Below, piece by piece: positions 14,295-22,154 of a stretch of 33,976 bases of DNA. Below the pieces are notes generated by a model. It saw nothing but the letters and a program-made list of their open reading frames with translations. It was not told the DNA's origin and did no database searches. The stretch is from an uncultured Candidatus Saccharibacteria bacterium (GTDB taxonomy: Bacteria > Patescibacteriota > Saccharimonadia > Saccharimonadales > Saccharimonadaceae). A program made the translations under genes and the position numbers. Within the stretch, counting starts at the first letter, position 1; every line of letters starts with the position of its first letter. The stretch lies in NCBI GenBank assembly GCA_948514425.1, contig CAOQYN010000004.1:1-33976 (forward strand), given 5' to 3'.

Positions 14295-14352
14295 AAGGTA
14301 AGTTCTCCTTTTATTTGTGTAGTGATAAATCTAAGTATAGAACTTACCTTAT
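14293..14352 (-). promoter_or_regulatory. Transposase promoter between arms of a 14-bp inverted repeat
   Basis: ATAAGGTAAGTTCT (14293-14306) and AGAACTTACCTTAT (14339-14352) are perfect inverted repeats 32 bases apart. On the minus strand the distal arm lies before the -10 TATACT (14339-14334; -35 TTGCAA 14362-14357, 17-base spacer), and the proximal arm covers the start codon region. A transcript from the IS promoter lacks the distal arm; a transcript from outside contains both and would hide the start. Confidence 0.75.
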
Positions 14353-14386
14353 TTTGTTGCAAAGGTTGTGAGGGAAGACGTCATGA

Positions 14387-14415
14387 TTGACGATGTGGTA
14401 AGAGTATGATAAAAT
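14387..14415 (+). promoter_or_regulatory. Promoter of the 125-aa gene
   Basis: TTGACG (14387-14392), 17 bases, TAAAAT (14410-14415), 13 bases beyond the IS end. The leader holds a hairpin GCCG-AGG-GTCT-CCA-AGAC-A-CGGC (14424-14446) followed by AAATATTTTT, which could act as an attenuator. Confidence 0.75.
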
Positions 14416-14470
14416 ACTTACAAGCCGAGGGTCTCCAAGACACGGCAAATATTTTTAAGGGGGTACTCTT

Positions 14471-14848
14471 ATGGGAAGTACATTACAAAGATATAACCAG
14501 GCCAGGAAGAAACAGGATAACAGTAAGCAGCGTGCTCAGGCTAAAAAGGTAATCAGTCAAACTCCAGCTGGAGTTTCTAATTTTGCGAGCGTCGCCAGCA
14601 AAATTAGAAATCTGTACGAGCATTATGCAGCTCTCAGCGATTCGGAGGGTTTTGCTGATACTATCGTTAAGTACGTCAGTAAAAGCACATTGCCGAGCGC
14701 AACCATCAACGAAATTTACAAAATCATCGGGGCATATAAAAAACAGCCCTGCAGCGGTGAGACTGATGACCAGATCGAGATGCATGCCTACGAGCAAAAG
14801 CGCTTAGATAGCATACACCAAGCTGTCCAGGAAGTGCTGCATTCTTAG
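14471..14848 (+). CDS. Uncharacterised small protein (125 aa)
   Basis: A basic, Gln/Lys-rich start (MGSTLQRYNQARKKQDNSKQ), then a predicted helical body (FASVASKIRNLYEHYAALSD, INEIYKIIGAYKKQ). No membrane segment or known motif. SD AAGGGGG seven bases before the ATG. It has its own strong promoter and terminator, so it is monocistronic, sitting between the IS and rpsJ at the end of the accessory island. Function unknown. Confidence 0.65.
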   Translation: MGSTLQRYNQARKKQDNSKQRAQAKKVISQTPAGVSNFASVASKIRNLYEHYAALSDSEGFADTIVKYVSKSTLPSATINEIYKIIGAYKKQPCSGETDDQIEMHAYEQKRLDSIHQAVQEVLHS

Positions 14849-14879
14849 TCTCAGCCTTAATTTCTTCTCCCATATTTTC

Positions 14880-14909
14880 GCCCCGTCAGTTTTATCGGCG
14901 GGGCATTTT
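14880..14909 (+). terminator. Terminator after the 125-aa gene
   Basis: GCCCCGTC pairs with GGCGGGGC (one G:T) around a 9-base loop and is followed by ATTTTC. Confidence 0.7.
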
Positions 14910-14922
14910 CATGTCGCGTATA

Positions 14923-14951
14923 TTGACTTTTTCGTCAAGGTGTGATACAAT
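14923..14951 (+). promoter_or_regulatory. rpsJ promoter
   Basis: TTGACT (14923-14928), 17 bases, TACAAT (14946-14951). The leader is about 80 bases and contains GCTCTA...TAGAGC enclosing AGATTATCT, a possible ribosomal-protein leader structure. Confidence 0.85.
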
Positions 14952-15039
14952 GGAAGTATAAGCTATAAATATTGCTCTAAAAACTCACTGACGATCCGTC
15001 TAGAGATTATCTGAGGTTATAGAGCGAAGAAAGGAAATC

Positions 15040-15369
15040 ATGGCTGAAGCCAAGAAAAACGAAGGTCTTAAGATTCGTATTCGTCTTAAGGCGTACGATC
15101 ATCGCGTAATTGATCAAAGCGCAAAGCAAATTGTCGATACCGCGATCCGCACTGGCGCGACCGTTTCTGGTCCAGTGCCTTTGCCAACCAAGCGCAGTAC
15201 TTTTACCGTTGTAAAATCTCCACACGTCTACAAGACTGGTGGTGAAGCTTTCGAAATGAAGGTTCACAAGCGCTTAATTGACGTTTCTAACGCCACGCCA
15301 AAAACCATTGATTCCTTACAGAATCTTTCGCTTCCAGCTGGCGTTGACGCTGAAATTAAGATGCTCTAG
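15040..15369 (+). CDS. rpsJ: 30S ribosomal protein S10
   Basis: 109 aa. KIRIRLKAYDHRVIDQSAKQ, GPVPLPTKRSTFTVVKSPHV and FEMKVHKRLIDV are diagnostic of S10. It binds 16S rRNA in the 30S head and also serves in antitermination as NusE. SD GAAAGGA before ATG 15040. It has its own promoter and a terminator 16 bases after its stop, so it is monocistronic, unlike the usual position heading the S10 operon. rplC is not the next gene. Confidence 0.97.
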   Translation: MAEAKKNEGLKIRIRLKAYDHRVIDQSAKQIVDTAIRTGATVSGPVPLPTKRSTFTVVKSPHVYKTGGEAFEMKVHKRLIDVSNATPKTIDSLQNLSLPAGVDAEIKML

Positions 15370-15384
15370 CAGCTAGAATTCTAT

Positions 15385-15412
15385 AAAAATCCGTGCCTAG
15401 CGCGGATTTTTT
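15385..15412. terminator. Bidirectional terminator after rpsJ
   Basis: AAAAATCCG-TGCCTAGCG-CGGATTTTTT, 9-bp stem; it also stands downstream of the converging minus-strand serine hydrolase gene. Confidence 0.85.
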
Positions 15413-15442
15413 ACTTTTTGAATATCCAATCGACCGAGATAT

Positions 15443-16446
15443 TCAACCAGCGCTACCGTATAATATTTCTCGTTCCAACATTTCCCCTAATCGCGTCAAA
15501 ATCGTATACGATGAGGGGTTTATCGTCATTACAACTACAATGTATCTACGTACGCCGCCAGCACCATTAGGAAACTCTACCATCGCGGCATCATTATAAA
15601 CATTAACTCCACCCGACCCATAGCCAAATCCGGTTTTATCATAAACTGTCGCCCTCATAAAACCACTTGGCAACCCCTTGCGGTAGGTCCAAGACTGCCC
15701 GAGTGCCGACGAACGAAACTTTTGCCACGAATTTGCTGACCATTCCGGATGGCGATAATAATATTGTAGTAACAAGGAGACATCATGTGCCGAAGTTTTT
15801 AAGCCATCAGCCTGCGTACTTGTTAGGCCCAATCGACCGATAAGCTGTCCCACACGCGCTAACCGCGGCGGGTCATTGTCTACCATCTTCTCTGCGCAGG
15901 GGTTATCCGAATAACGTATGATAATGTCTAGGCAGTACCCGAGCGATTGCTTGTTAAGATATTCCTGATCTGGATTATCTACGCCCGCATCAATTTGTGC
16001 ATAAGCGTCGTAAACGTAGAACAATTTATAGAGCGACCGCGGATACATAACAGCGTCCGCCCGGTAACTCGCCACTACGGCATTATAGTCTACATCAAAA
16101 ACCTCGACTGCCGCCTCTGAAAAACTCGCACTATAACTCGTCGTCCAGCGGTCAACTACGGATCGCAAATTTATCAAATCGTTCAAGTTACGACGCACAG
16201 GCTGTTTATAGGTCTCGGAAATTGCTTTTGCGAAGACCTCAGCGGCTTCTATTGGACGCTCAATCGCGATTGCGTCGCCGGCGCAGTAATCATCGTCACA
16301 GGGGGGGTACTTATCGGGCTATCAGGGGCGACGCTCACCTCGCCCTGGCTTGGGATGTCAAAATACTGCCAGATTGCCACTCTGGCCACAAAAACCGACA
16401 ACGCAACCGCAACGCTCAAGAATCCCCACTCCCGATAACCTTTCAT
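15443..16446 (-). pseudogene. Membrane-anchored beta-lactamase-fold serine hydrolase, frameshifted at a C7 tract
   Basis: The start at ATG 16446 gives MKGYREWGF and a membrane helix (LSVAVALSVFVARVAIWQYF), then a Pro/Ser-rich linker. At seven C (plus-strand G 16301-16307) the frame is lost. In the next frame the protein continues without a stop (CDDDYCAGDAIAIERPIEAA...) into the catalytic domain with SxxK (SLYK), SDN and KTG motifs in normal order. One more C would join both into about 334 aa, with Ser at about 138. As read, the 3' part could only be made from an internal start such as GTG 16198. Proteins of this fold include class A beta-lactamases and D,D-peptidase-like cell-wall enzymes; the Tyr-rich sequence suggests a wall enzyme. 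ATG is six bases after TATAAT, so leaderless. Confidence 0.75.
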
Positions 16447-16452
16447 GCCTAT

Positions 16453-16458
16453 ATTATA
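16453..16458 (-). promoter_or_regulatory. -10 box of the serine hydrolase gene
   Basis: On the minus strand TGTGCTATAAT; the ATG at 16446 lies six bases downstream. It is divergent from the Mur-ligase promoter some 80 bases away. Confidence 0.75.
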
Positions 16459-16528
16459 GCACAAAATGTTACGTATTGGCAAAAAATCTGACCCCGGAAA
16501 TACAATGTAATGTGCGAGGCAGGTTTTG

Positions 16529-16537
16529 TGCTATAAT
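16529..16537 (+). promoter_or_regulatory. Extended -10 box of the envelope operon
   Basis: TGCTATAAT with TATAAT at 16532-16537; ATG 16544 is six bases downstream, giving a leaderless operon mRNA. Confidence 0.75.
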
Positions 16538-16543
16538 CGTACT

Positions 16544-17815
16544 ATGACAATGGTAATGCGTCTCAAGAAGCGCTTTTATTTCGTAGCCGCCGGCTATTTT
16601 CGTTTTTTTGCCAATTTTGCCCTCAAACGCTGGAACCCGCGCGTTATTGCTATTACTGGTTCTGCAGGCAAGACTACAATGCTACATTTGATTGAGTTTG
16701 AGCTAGGCGAGAAAGCGCACTACTCTCACGACGCTAATTCCGCTTTCGGGATTGCCTTTGACCTCTTAGGGATGGACGGTATTCGTGGCTCAAAATGGCG
16801 CTGGTTGAAGTTAATTTTTCAAGCTCCGTTCCGCTCCATTTACTATAAGCGCAGTGGCGAATTTTACGTCGTAGAAATTGACGGCGAACGCCCACGCGAG
16901 ACTGAGTTCCTTGCGACTTGGCTAAAGCCAGAAGTCACGCTCTGGGTTTCACTCGGTCTTTCACACGCCGTCCAGTTTGAACAGGCTGTCAAAGATGGTA
17001 AATTCCCAGATCTAGCGCAGGCTATTGCTCATGAATTTGCAACTTTGCCCCAGAATACGACCAGCCGAGTCTATATTGACGCTGATAACGATTTGATGCG
17101 GCGATCAACTGAAGGAATTAAGGCCGACGTAGTTGCGGTCAGTCGGAGCCAACTAAAACGTTACAATGTTTATCCTATGCGCACCGACTTCGTCTTCGAG
17201 ACAGCATCGTTTCACTTCGCTCAGCCTCAGCCCAAAGATATCGCAATTCAGCTTTTAATGCTTGAAAGTCTAGCCAACTACCTCAAAGTTCCGCTCAAGA
17301 CAGATTTTTCTAATATGCCAGTCCCCCCTGGTCGCAGTTCCTATTTCGCCGGTAAAAATGGCCTCAAAATTATCGATAGTAGTTATAACGCCCACCTTAT
17401 TAGCATGGCCAGCATGCTTGAGATGGTTAAAAATCTCCACACTGGGCACAAGTGGCTGATCATCGGCGACATCGTCGACCAAGGATCGCTCGAAAGTGAA
17501 GAGCATCACAAACTAGCCAATTTAATTGCTGAAGCGAATCCCGAAATGGTCATACTAGTTGGTCGCCGCACTAAAGAATATACTGCGCCTCGTCTTCGTG
17601 AACTCGGCGTAGAAACTCGCACAACGCTCGATCCTCATAAAGCACTAAAATTTATTGAAGAGAACACCAGTGGTGACGAAACCTTAATCTTCAAAGGAAG
17701 TCAATATCTTGAGTGGATTATCGAACAATTATTAGAAAATCCCGAAGATGCTGCCAAACTTCCTCGTCGCGAAAAAGCCGCTATTAAGCGTCGTGAGAAG
17801 TGGGGTCTAAAATGA
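16544..17815 (+). CDS. Mur ligase family protein (MurF-like)
   Basis: 423 aa. P-loop TGSAGKTT at residues 38-45, central ATPase domain (EFYVVEIDGERPRETEFLATWLKPEVTLWVSLGLSHAVQF) and the C-terminal domain opening IIDSSYNAHLISM, matching the DDSYNANPxSM block of MurF. C-terminal GDEDTLIF-like GDETLIFKGS also fits. It is somewhat shorter than MurF and has an N-terminal hydrophobic stretch (FYFVAAGYFRFFANFAL) in place of the normal N-terminal UDP-substrate domain, so it may act on another, perhaps membrane-near, substrate. First gene of an operon with three overlaps. An upstream TTG at 16526 would overlap the promoter and is rejected. Confidence 0.85.
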   Translation: MTMVMRLKKRFYFVAAGYFRFFANFALKRWNPRVIAITGSAGKTTMLHLIEFELGEKAHYSHDANSAFGIAFDLLGMDGIRGSKWRWLKLIFQAPFRSIYYKRSGEFYVVEIDGERPRETEFLATWLKPEVTLWVSLGLSHAVQFEQAVKDGKFPDLAQAIAHEFATLPQNTTSRVYIDADNDLMRRSTEGIKADVVAVSRSQLKRYNVYPMRTDFVFETASFHFAQPQPKDIAIQLLMLESLANYLKVPLKTDFSNMPVPPGRSSYFAGKNGLKIIDSSYNAHLISMASMLEMVKNLHTGHKWLIIGDIVDQGSLESEEHHKLANLIAEANPEMVILVGRRTKEYTAPRLRELGVETRTTLDPHKALKFIEENTSGDETLIFKGSQYLEWIIEQLLENPEDAAKLPRREKAAIKRREKWGLK

Positions 17816-18993
17816 GCAAAACGAAATTATACATCATTCATGGCTGGACTTATACGGTTGCTCCTTGGGAAAAAACTCTCGGTTTACTAGAGAAAAAGGG
17901 TGTTGAGGTTGAAATGTTACATGTCCCAGGCCTCACGACTTCCTCAAAGAAAGTTTGGACCATCGAAGAATACGTCAAATGGGCGGATCGCAATATTCCT
18001 GATGGCGCTATCGCACTTGGTCATAGTAATGGCGGTCGAATCTTATTGAACTTATGTAGTGAGCAACCTGATAAACTTAAACAGCTAATTTTGCTTGATG
18101 CTGCTGGAGTTTACGAAGCTTCGTCAAAACGCGATGTTGCTCGTAATCTCTCTAAAAAGCTGAGTTTTCTCAAGAAAGTACCCGGTCTCACCAAAGTCTG
18201 GCACAAGCTCACTGGTGCTACTGACTACGCTAAAGCTCCGCAAAATATGAAAGAAACTTTGGCCAATATGCTTGAATCAGACAAAAAACTTGATCTGACG
18301 AAAGTCACCACTCCTACTTCGATTCTTTGGGGCGAAGCCGACGTCGTAACGCCTCCACGCCAAGCCGAAGTGATGCACGCCAAAATTCCACAAAATACTT
18401 TAGAAATTTATCCAGAATGGACACATGCGCCACATATTTCTCATCCCGCTGATCTCGCCAAAGCAATCCTAGGCGTACTTAAGCATCCTCCTAAAGTCAA
18501 TCTTGCCAAAGAAAATGTGGTCGCCGATACCGCTAAAGTTTCGGCCGCCTTGGCCATTAAACGTGCAGAAAAACCAACCCTTAAGGCAAGTAGCGAGCCC
18601 AACTCTGTTGCGCCAGACGTTCCTACTAAGCTTACTCTGCGTAAAGAAGGCAGCCCGACCGAGGGTTTAGTCGTGAGCGATGCTGAGGGGGCCGCCGTTA
18701 AGTATCAAGCCAAGGTCACGCACAAACCCAAAAAAGTTACCAACGCTGCCAAGATTTCAGCTGCGCTGGCCTTCAAAAAAGGAGATCTTAAAGCGCATCA
18801 TTCTAAGGCCGATACATCTAAAACTTCTAAGGCTGCTGAACCAAAAGCCCTTACCATACCAGAAGATGTGTCCTTTGTCGAGCTTGAACCAGTAGTTCCG
18901 ACGGGTATTATTTCCAGTGCTGATGTTACAGAAAACAAACCTCGTCGCAAAGCCAAATTAAAAACCAAAGCTACAGCGAAAGGCGAATCATGA
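17812..18993 (+). CDS. Alpha/beta hydrolase with long basic repeat tail
   Basis: 393 aa. HGW near the start (oxyanion), nucleophile S72 in GHSNGG, acid region WGEADVVTPP, and catalytic His in EWTHAPHISHP: a complete alpha/beta-hydrolase of about 230 residues. After residue ~230 comes a Lys/Ala/Ser/Thr-rich tail of about 160 residues containing a repeated unit (TAKVSAALAIKRAEK and AAKISAALAFKKGD). The tail is probably disordered and may bind nucleic acid, membrane or wall polymer. It overlaps the Mur ligase stop by four bases (ATGA) and the next gene likewise. Substrate unknown; ester or amide cleavage in wall or lipid metabolism is a guess from context. Confidence 0.85.
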   Translation: MSKTKLYIIHGWTYTVAPWEKTLGLLEKKGVEVEMLHVPGLTTSSKKVWTIEEYVKWADRNIPDGAIALGHSNGGRILLNLCSEQPDKLKQLILLDAAGVYEASSKRDVARNLSKKLSFLKKVPGLTKVWHKLTGATDYAKAPQNMKETLANMLESDKKLDLTKVTTPTSILWGEADVVTPPRQAEVMHAKIPQNTLEIYPEWTHAPHISHPADLAKAILGVLKHPPKVNLAKENVVADTAKVSAALAIKRAEKPTLKASSEPNSVAPDVPTKLTLRKEGSPTEGLVVSDAEGAAVKYQAKVTHKPKKVTNAAKISAALAFKKGDLKAHHSKADTSKTSKAAEPKALTIPEDVSFVELEPVVPTGIISSADVTENKPRRKAKLKTKATAKGES

Positions 18994-20096
18994 TCTTTCT
19001 TGGCCAAGCGTCCAATTATCATTTTGGGCAGGCACTGGGCCACCTTTTTGCTTGGGGTAACAAACACGATTCCTGGGTTCTTAAACAGCAACTTGCTCAG
19101 CGTTACAACGCAAAAACAGACAAAGTTTTTCTCTATCACACAGGTCGCTCCGCACTTACGGCAGCCCTTCAAGCCATTGCTCCAGAGGGAAGCGGCGTAG
19201 TAGTACCTGGCTTGACCTGCATCGCAGTCGTTCGTGCTGTTCGCGCCGCTGGCTGTGTGCCAATTTTTGTTGACATTGACCCTAATACGTTACAATATGA
19301 CTGGGAAGCTCTTGACAAAACACTAAAAGTTTGCTATAATGTAAGTACAATCGTAGCGCAAAATACTCTTGGGTTACCGCTTGATATGGAAAAACTCGAG
19401 AAGGTTGCTCATCAGCACGATCTGAAAATCGTCGAAGATCTTGCCCACTGTGCTGGGAGATTTTACCCTGATGGTCGCGAGATCGGCACTGTTGGAGTCG
19501 CCGTAGCGCTCAGTTTCGGGAAAGGTAAAGCCATTGATACTATGGCTGGTGGTGCCCTTGTTCTAAAAAGCAAGGCTAAGATTGATCCGCAGCAACCAAC
19601 GCAGCTCCCACATTGGAGTGATCGTTGGCGCGAAAGATGGTATCCAATTCTAGGAGCTATTATTCGTGGTGGCTATCATATTGGCTTAGGTAAAGTTTTT
19701 ACTGCGGCATTTCTACAATTTCATTGGATTAAAAAGTCTGCTGACGCCGAGTTAAATCTTGAGACTCGACTCACTCACTGGCAGGCAAAATTAGCCACTA
19801 GGCAGCTCACTAATCTGCCTAGTACGCCACTCCGCGAGTATGCTTGTGTTCAGGAAAGAGACAAATTGCTGCGAGTTCTGCGTCTCAAGGGCTACTACCT
19901 TGACGAAATCTGGTATGATACTCCAGTCTCACCCGCTCGTTACACGGACGAAGCAAATTTTCCTACGAGCGAGTGTCCGAATACCGTCAAAGTTGCCGCT
20001 GAAATCATTAATTATCCTAGCTGGTATGATGCCGAGCGAATCGCGCCCATCAAAGACGTTGTCCGTCAGTGGCAGAAGGGAACTCATGGAGAATAA
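18990..20096 (+). CDS. DegT/DnrJ/EryC1-type PLP aminotransferase
   Basis: 368 aa. GRSALTAALQAI, PGLTCIAVVRAVRAAGCVPIFVDID, VEDLAHCAG (Asp that contacts the PLP ring, about D150) and SFGKGKAIDTMAGGAL, where K180 fits the PLP lysine. Family members transfer an amino group to keto-sugars on nucleotide carriers. The family's usual EDAAQ reads EDLAH, so the exact reaction may differ. Overlaps its upstream neighbour by four bases and the FemAB gene by 11. In this operon an amino-sugar or other amine for an envelope polymer is a reasonable inference. An internal TTTGCTATAAT at about 19333 encodes CYN and is probably not a promoter. Confidence 0.85.
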   Translation: MIFLGQASNYHFGQALGHLFAWGNKHDSWVLKQQLAQRYNAKTDKVFLYHTGRSALTAALQAIAPEGSGVVVPGLTCIAVVRAVRAAGCVPIFVDIDPNTLQYDWEALDKTLKVCYNVSTIVAQNTLGLPLDMEKLEKVAHQHDLKIVEDLAHCAGRFYPDGREIGTVGVAVALSFGKGKAIDTMAGGALVLKSKAKIDPQQPTQLPHWSDRWRERWYPILGAIIRGGYHIGLGKVFTAAFLQFHWIKKSADAELNLETRLTHWQAKLATRQLTNLPSTPLREYACVQERDKLLRVLRLKGYYLDEIWYDTPVSPARYTDEANFPTSECPNTVKVAAEIINYPSWYDAERIAPIKDVVRQWQKGTHGE

Positions 20097-21063
20097 ATGG
20101 CATAAAATTCGTACTCTGTATCCAGAAGCGAATTTCCTTCAATCTCCAGCTTGGCAGAAGGTGAACCAACTCGTCGGTCATAAGACGATTATTGATATCA
20201 GCCACGATACTTGGTGTCTCATGATCGTTAAAAATGCCAAACGTGGTCGCTATCTTGAAGTGCCTGGTGGACCACTAGTTGATTGGCAAAATACGGCTCA
20301 GGTCAAACAAATATTCCAAACAATCCGCGCGACTGCCAAACAGGAACAATGTGTTTTCGTGCGTTTGCGCCCACAGTTGCGGCAAAAGACAGAGAACGCA
20401 GAGCGGCTGAAAAATCTCGGCACAAAACCAGCGCCCATGCACCTCCATGCCGAACACACCGTAATAATTGATCTAGAAAAAAGTGAAGATGAGCTATTAA
20501 AAGCTATGCGCAAGCAAACTCGCTATGAAGTTCGTCGTGCAAACAAGCTTGGTTTGAAAGTTGCATGGGGCAACAGCCAAGAGCTTTTTGAAGAATTTCA
20601 CACCGTTCAAACCGAAACCGCTATGCGCCAACATTTTATCCCGCCAGATCTCAAAACTTTACTAGCTGAACGTGAAGCCTTTGGTAAAAATGCTCGGCTG
20701 TATGTTGCCCGCACTGCTGAAGGGATTGCGGTGGCCTATGGTCTAATCTTAATCGACGGCAGCGAAGCGGAATATTTTGAAGCCGCTTCAACTGGATTAA
20801 ACCATAAATTACCTGGAGCTTATGCTTTGCAATGGCAAGTCATACGCGACCTCAAAGCGTTGGGGATCAAACGCTACAACCTTTGGGGTATCGCTCCGCA
20901 ATCCGCCAAGCATCACCGCTACGCTGGAGTTACCACTTTTAAGACCGGTTTTGGTGGCGAGGTCGTCGAATATCTACCAGCGCAAGACATAATTATAAAA
21001 CCTATGCGGTACTGGGTAAACTGGCTTATTGAGACGATCCGCAAAAAGAAAAGACACCTATAA
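20086..21063 (+). CDS. FemAB/FemX-like aminoacyltransferase 1
   Basis: 325 aa. FemAB family (GNAT fold pair): opening PEANFLQSPAWQKVNQLVG, VPGGPLVDW, FVRLRPQL, the central MRKQTRYEVRRANKLGLKV and the C-terminal IKRYNLWGIAPQSAKHHRYAGVTTFKTGFGGEVVEY. Such enzymes add amino acids from aminoacyl-tRNA to the peptidoglycan stem to build interpeptide bridges. The start is ATG 20086, overlapping the end of the aminotransferase; a longer in-frame extension inside that gene is not used. A paralogue follows at 21113. Confidence 0.92.
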   Translation: MENKWHKIRTLYPEANFLQSPAWQKVNQLVGHKTIIDISHDTWCLMIVKNAKRGRYLEVPGGPLVDWQNTAQVKQIFQTIRATAKQEQCVFVRLRPQLRQKTENAERLKNLGTKPAPMHLHAEHTVIIDLEKSEDELLKAMRKQTRYEVRRANKLGLKVAWGNSQELFEEFHTVQTETAMRQHFIPPDLKTLLAEREAFGKNARLYVARTAEGIAVAYGLILIDGSEAEYFEAASTGLNHKLPGAYALQWQVIRDLKALGIKRYNLWGIAPQSAKHHRYAGVTTFKTGFGGEVVEYLPAQDIIIKPMRYWVNWLIETIRKKKRHL

Positions 21064-21112
21064 TTCCATTATATCACAGATATTATAAAAAGTCAATAGA
21101 GAGGTAGTAAAA

Positions 21113-22132
21113 ATGAAGATAATCGACGCCAAAAACCGTTCAGAGTGGGATAATTTTATCACTAGTCACCCAGAAGCGAACTTTCTCCAATCTTGGGATT
21201 TTTATGAGTTTCACCGAAGTCGTGGCAATGAGGTTGTAAGGCGAGTTGTTTTAAGTGATGGTGGTGAAATTATCGGCGCTTATGCGGGAGTTGTCGAAGC
21301 TGCCAAGCGCGGTCGTCATCTTGCAATTGCCGGTGGACCCATCCTTAATTGGGGCAAGCTGGCGCTTGTTGAGGTAATTTTTCAAGATATGGCAGAACAA
21401 GGACGCAAGTATAATTGCACCTTTGTGCGCGTACGCCCACAGCTTGAGCGTAGCAATGAAAGCCTTGAATTAATGCGTCGTCTTGGAGCAAAGCCAGCGC
21501 CAATGTATCTGTCGGTCGAGTTTGCTGGCATTCTTGACCTCGAAAAAGACGAGGAGGAAATTCTAAAAGGCATGCGCCAGCGCTTACGTCGCAAATTACG
21601 TAAGGCCGCAAAAGACGGAATTACAGTTGAAAAAAGCACCGACCCTAAAGCCATCCACGAATTTTATGAAATTCAAAAACAAACCGCTGGTCGCCATGGC
21701 TTTGTCGCCTTTTCGGAGGACTTTCTTACTAAGCAATTTGCTGCTTTTGCTAAACACGACGAAGCTGTGCTTTATTCTGCAAAGTATCAAGGTGAAACTC
21801 TAGCGCAGAACTTTATGATTTTCTACGGTAATGAAGCTTCATACCATTATGGCGTTAGCTCCGAACTCGGCACTAAATTATCTGGCGCCCCCCTGTTACA
21901 TATGGAGGCTATGCGTGATGCTCGTCAACGTGGTATCAAACGCTATAACTTCTGGGGTATTGTTGGTGAGGACGAGACTTGGCATCGTTTTTACGGAGTC
22001 TCACAGTTCAAACGTGGTTTTGGGGTTGAGGAATTTAAATACGTTCCTGCGCATGATCTGGTTTTGAAGCGTGGGCGCTACGCATTGACGAAATTAATTG
22101 AAGATGTGCGCAAGAAAATCCGCCACGTTTAA
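21113..22132 (+). CDS. FemAB/FemX-like aminoacyltransferase 2
   Basis: 339 aa, a clear paralogue of the preceding protein: same blocks PEANFLQSWDFYEFHRSRG, IAGGPILNWG, FVRVRPQLER, MRQRLRRKLRKAAKDGITV and IKRYNFWGI...TWHRFYGVSQFKRGFG. FemAB enzymes often occur in pairs adding successive bridge residues. SD AGAGGT-type, 50 bases after its neighbour; a TATTATAA box in the gap may give separate expression. No terminator seen after it; cassette C5 follows on the other strand. Confidence 0.92.
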   Translation: MKIIDAKNRSEWDNFITSHPEANFLQSWDFYEFHRSRGNEVVRRVVLSDGGEIIGAYAGVVEAAKRGRHLAIAGGPILNWGKLALVEVIFQDMAEQGRKYNCTFVRVRPQLERSNESLELMRRLGAKPAPMYLSVEFAGILDLEKDEEEILKGMRQRLRRKLRKAAKDGITVEKSTDPKAIHEFYEIQKQTAGRHGFVAFSEDFLTKQFAAFAKHDEAVLYSAKYQGETLAQNFMIFYGNEASYHYGVSSELGTKLSGAPLLHMEAMRDARQRGIKRYNFWGIVGEDETWHRFYGVSQFKRGFGVEEFKYVPAHDLVLKRGRYALTKLIEDVRKKIRHV

Positions 22133-22154
22133 ACTTTGAGCCTCACTAGTAAGT

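Larger units (their letters stand above)
13326..14374 (-). mobile_element. Insertion sequence, IS481/IS3-like, about 1.05 kb
   Basis: Bounded by 20-bp inverted repeats: left CCCTCACCACCTTTGCAACA (13326-13345) and right CCCTCACAACCTTTGCAACA (14374-14355), differing at one base. It carries one minus-strand DDE transposase reading frame interrupted by a stop. I see no clear target-site duplication. It sits at the edge of the cassette cluster and only 13 bases from the promoter of the 125-aa gene. Confidence 0.85.

Noticed and set aside
13306..14386. Target-site duplication around the IS (TCATGA on both sides)
   Set aside because: The TCATGA copies are at unequal distances from the inverted repeats, so they are not a true duplication.
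19325..19345. Extended -10 box (TTTGCTATAAT) inside the aminotransferase gene
   Set aside because: It encodes CYN in a well-conserved gene and no start codon for a distinct product follows nearby.
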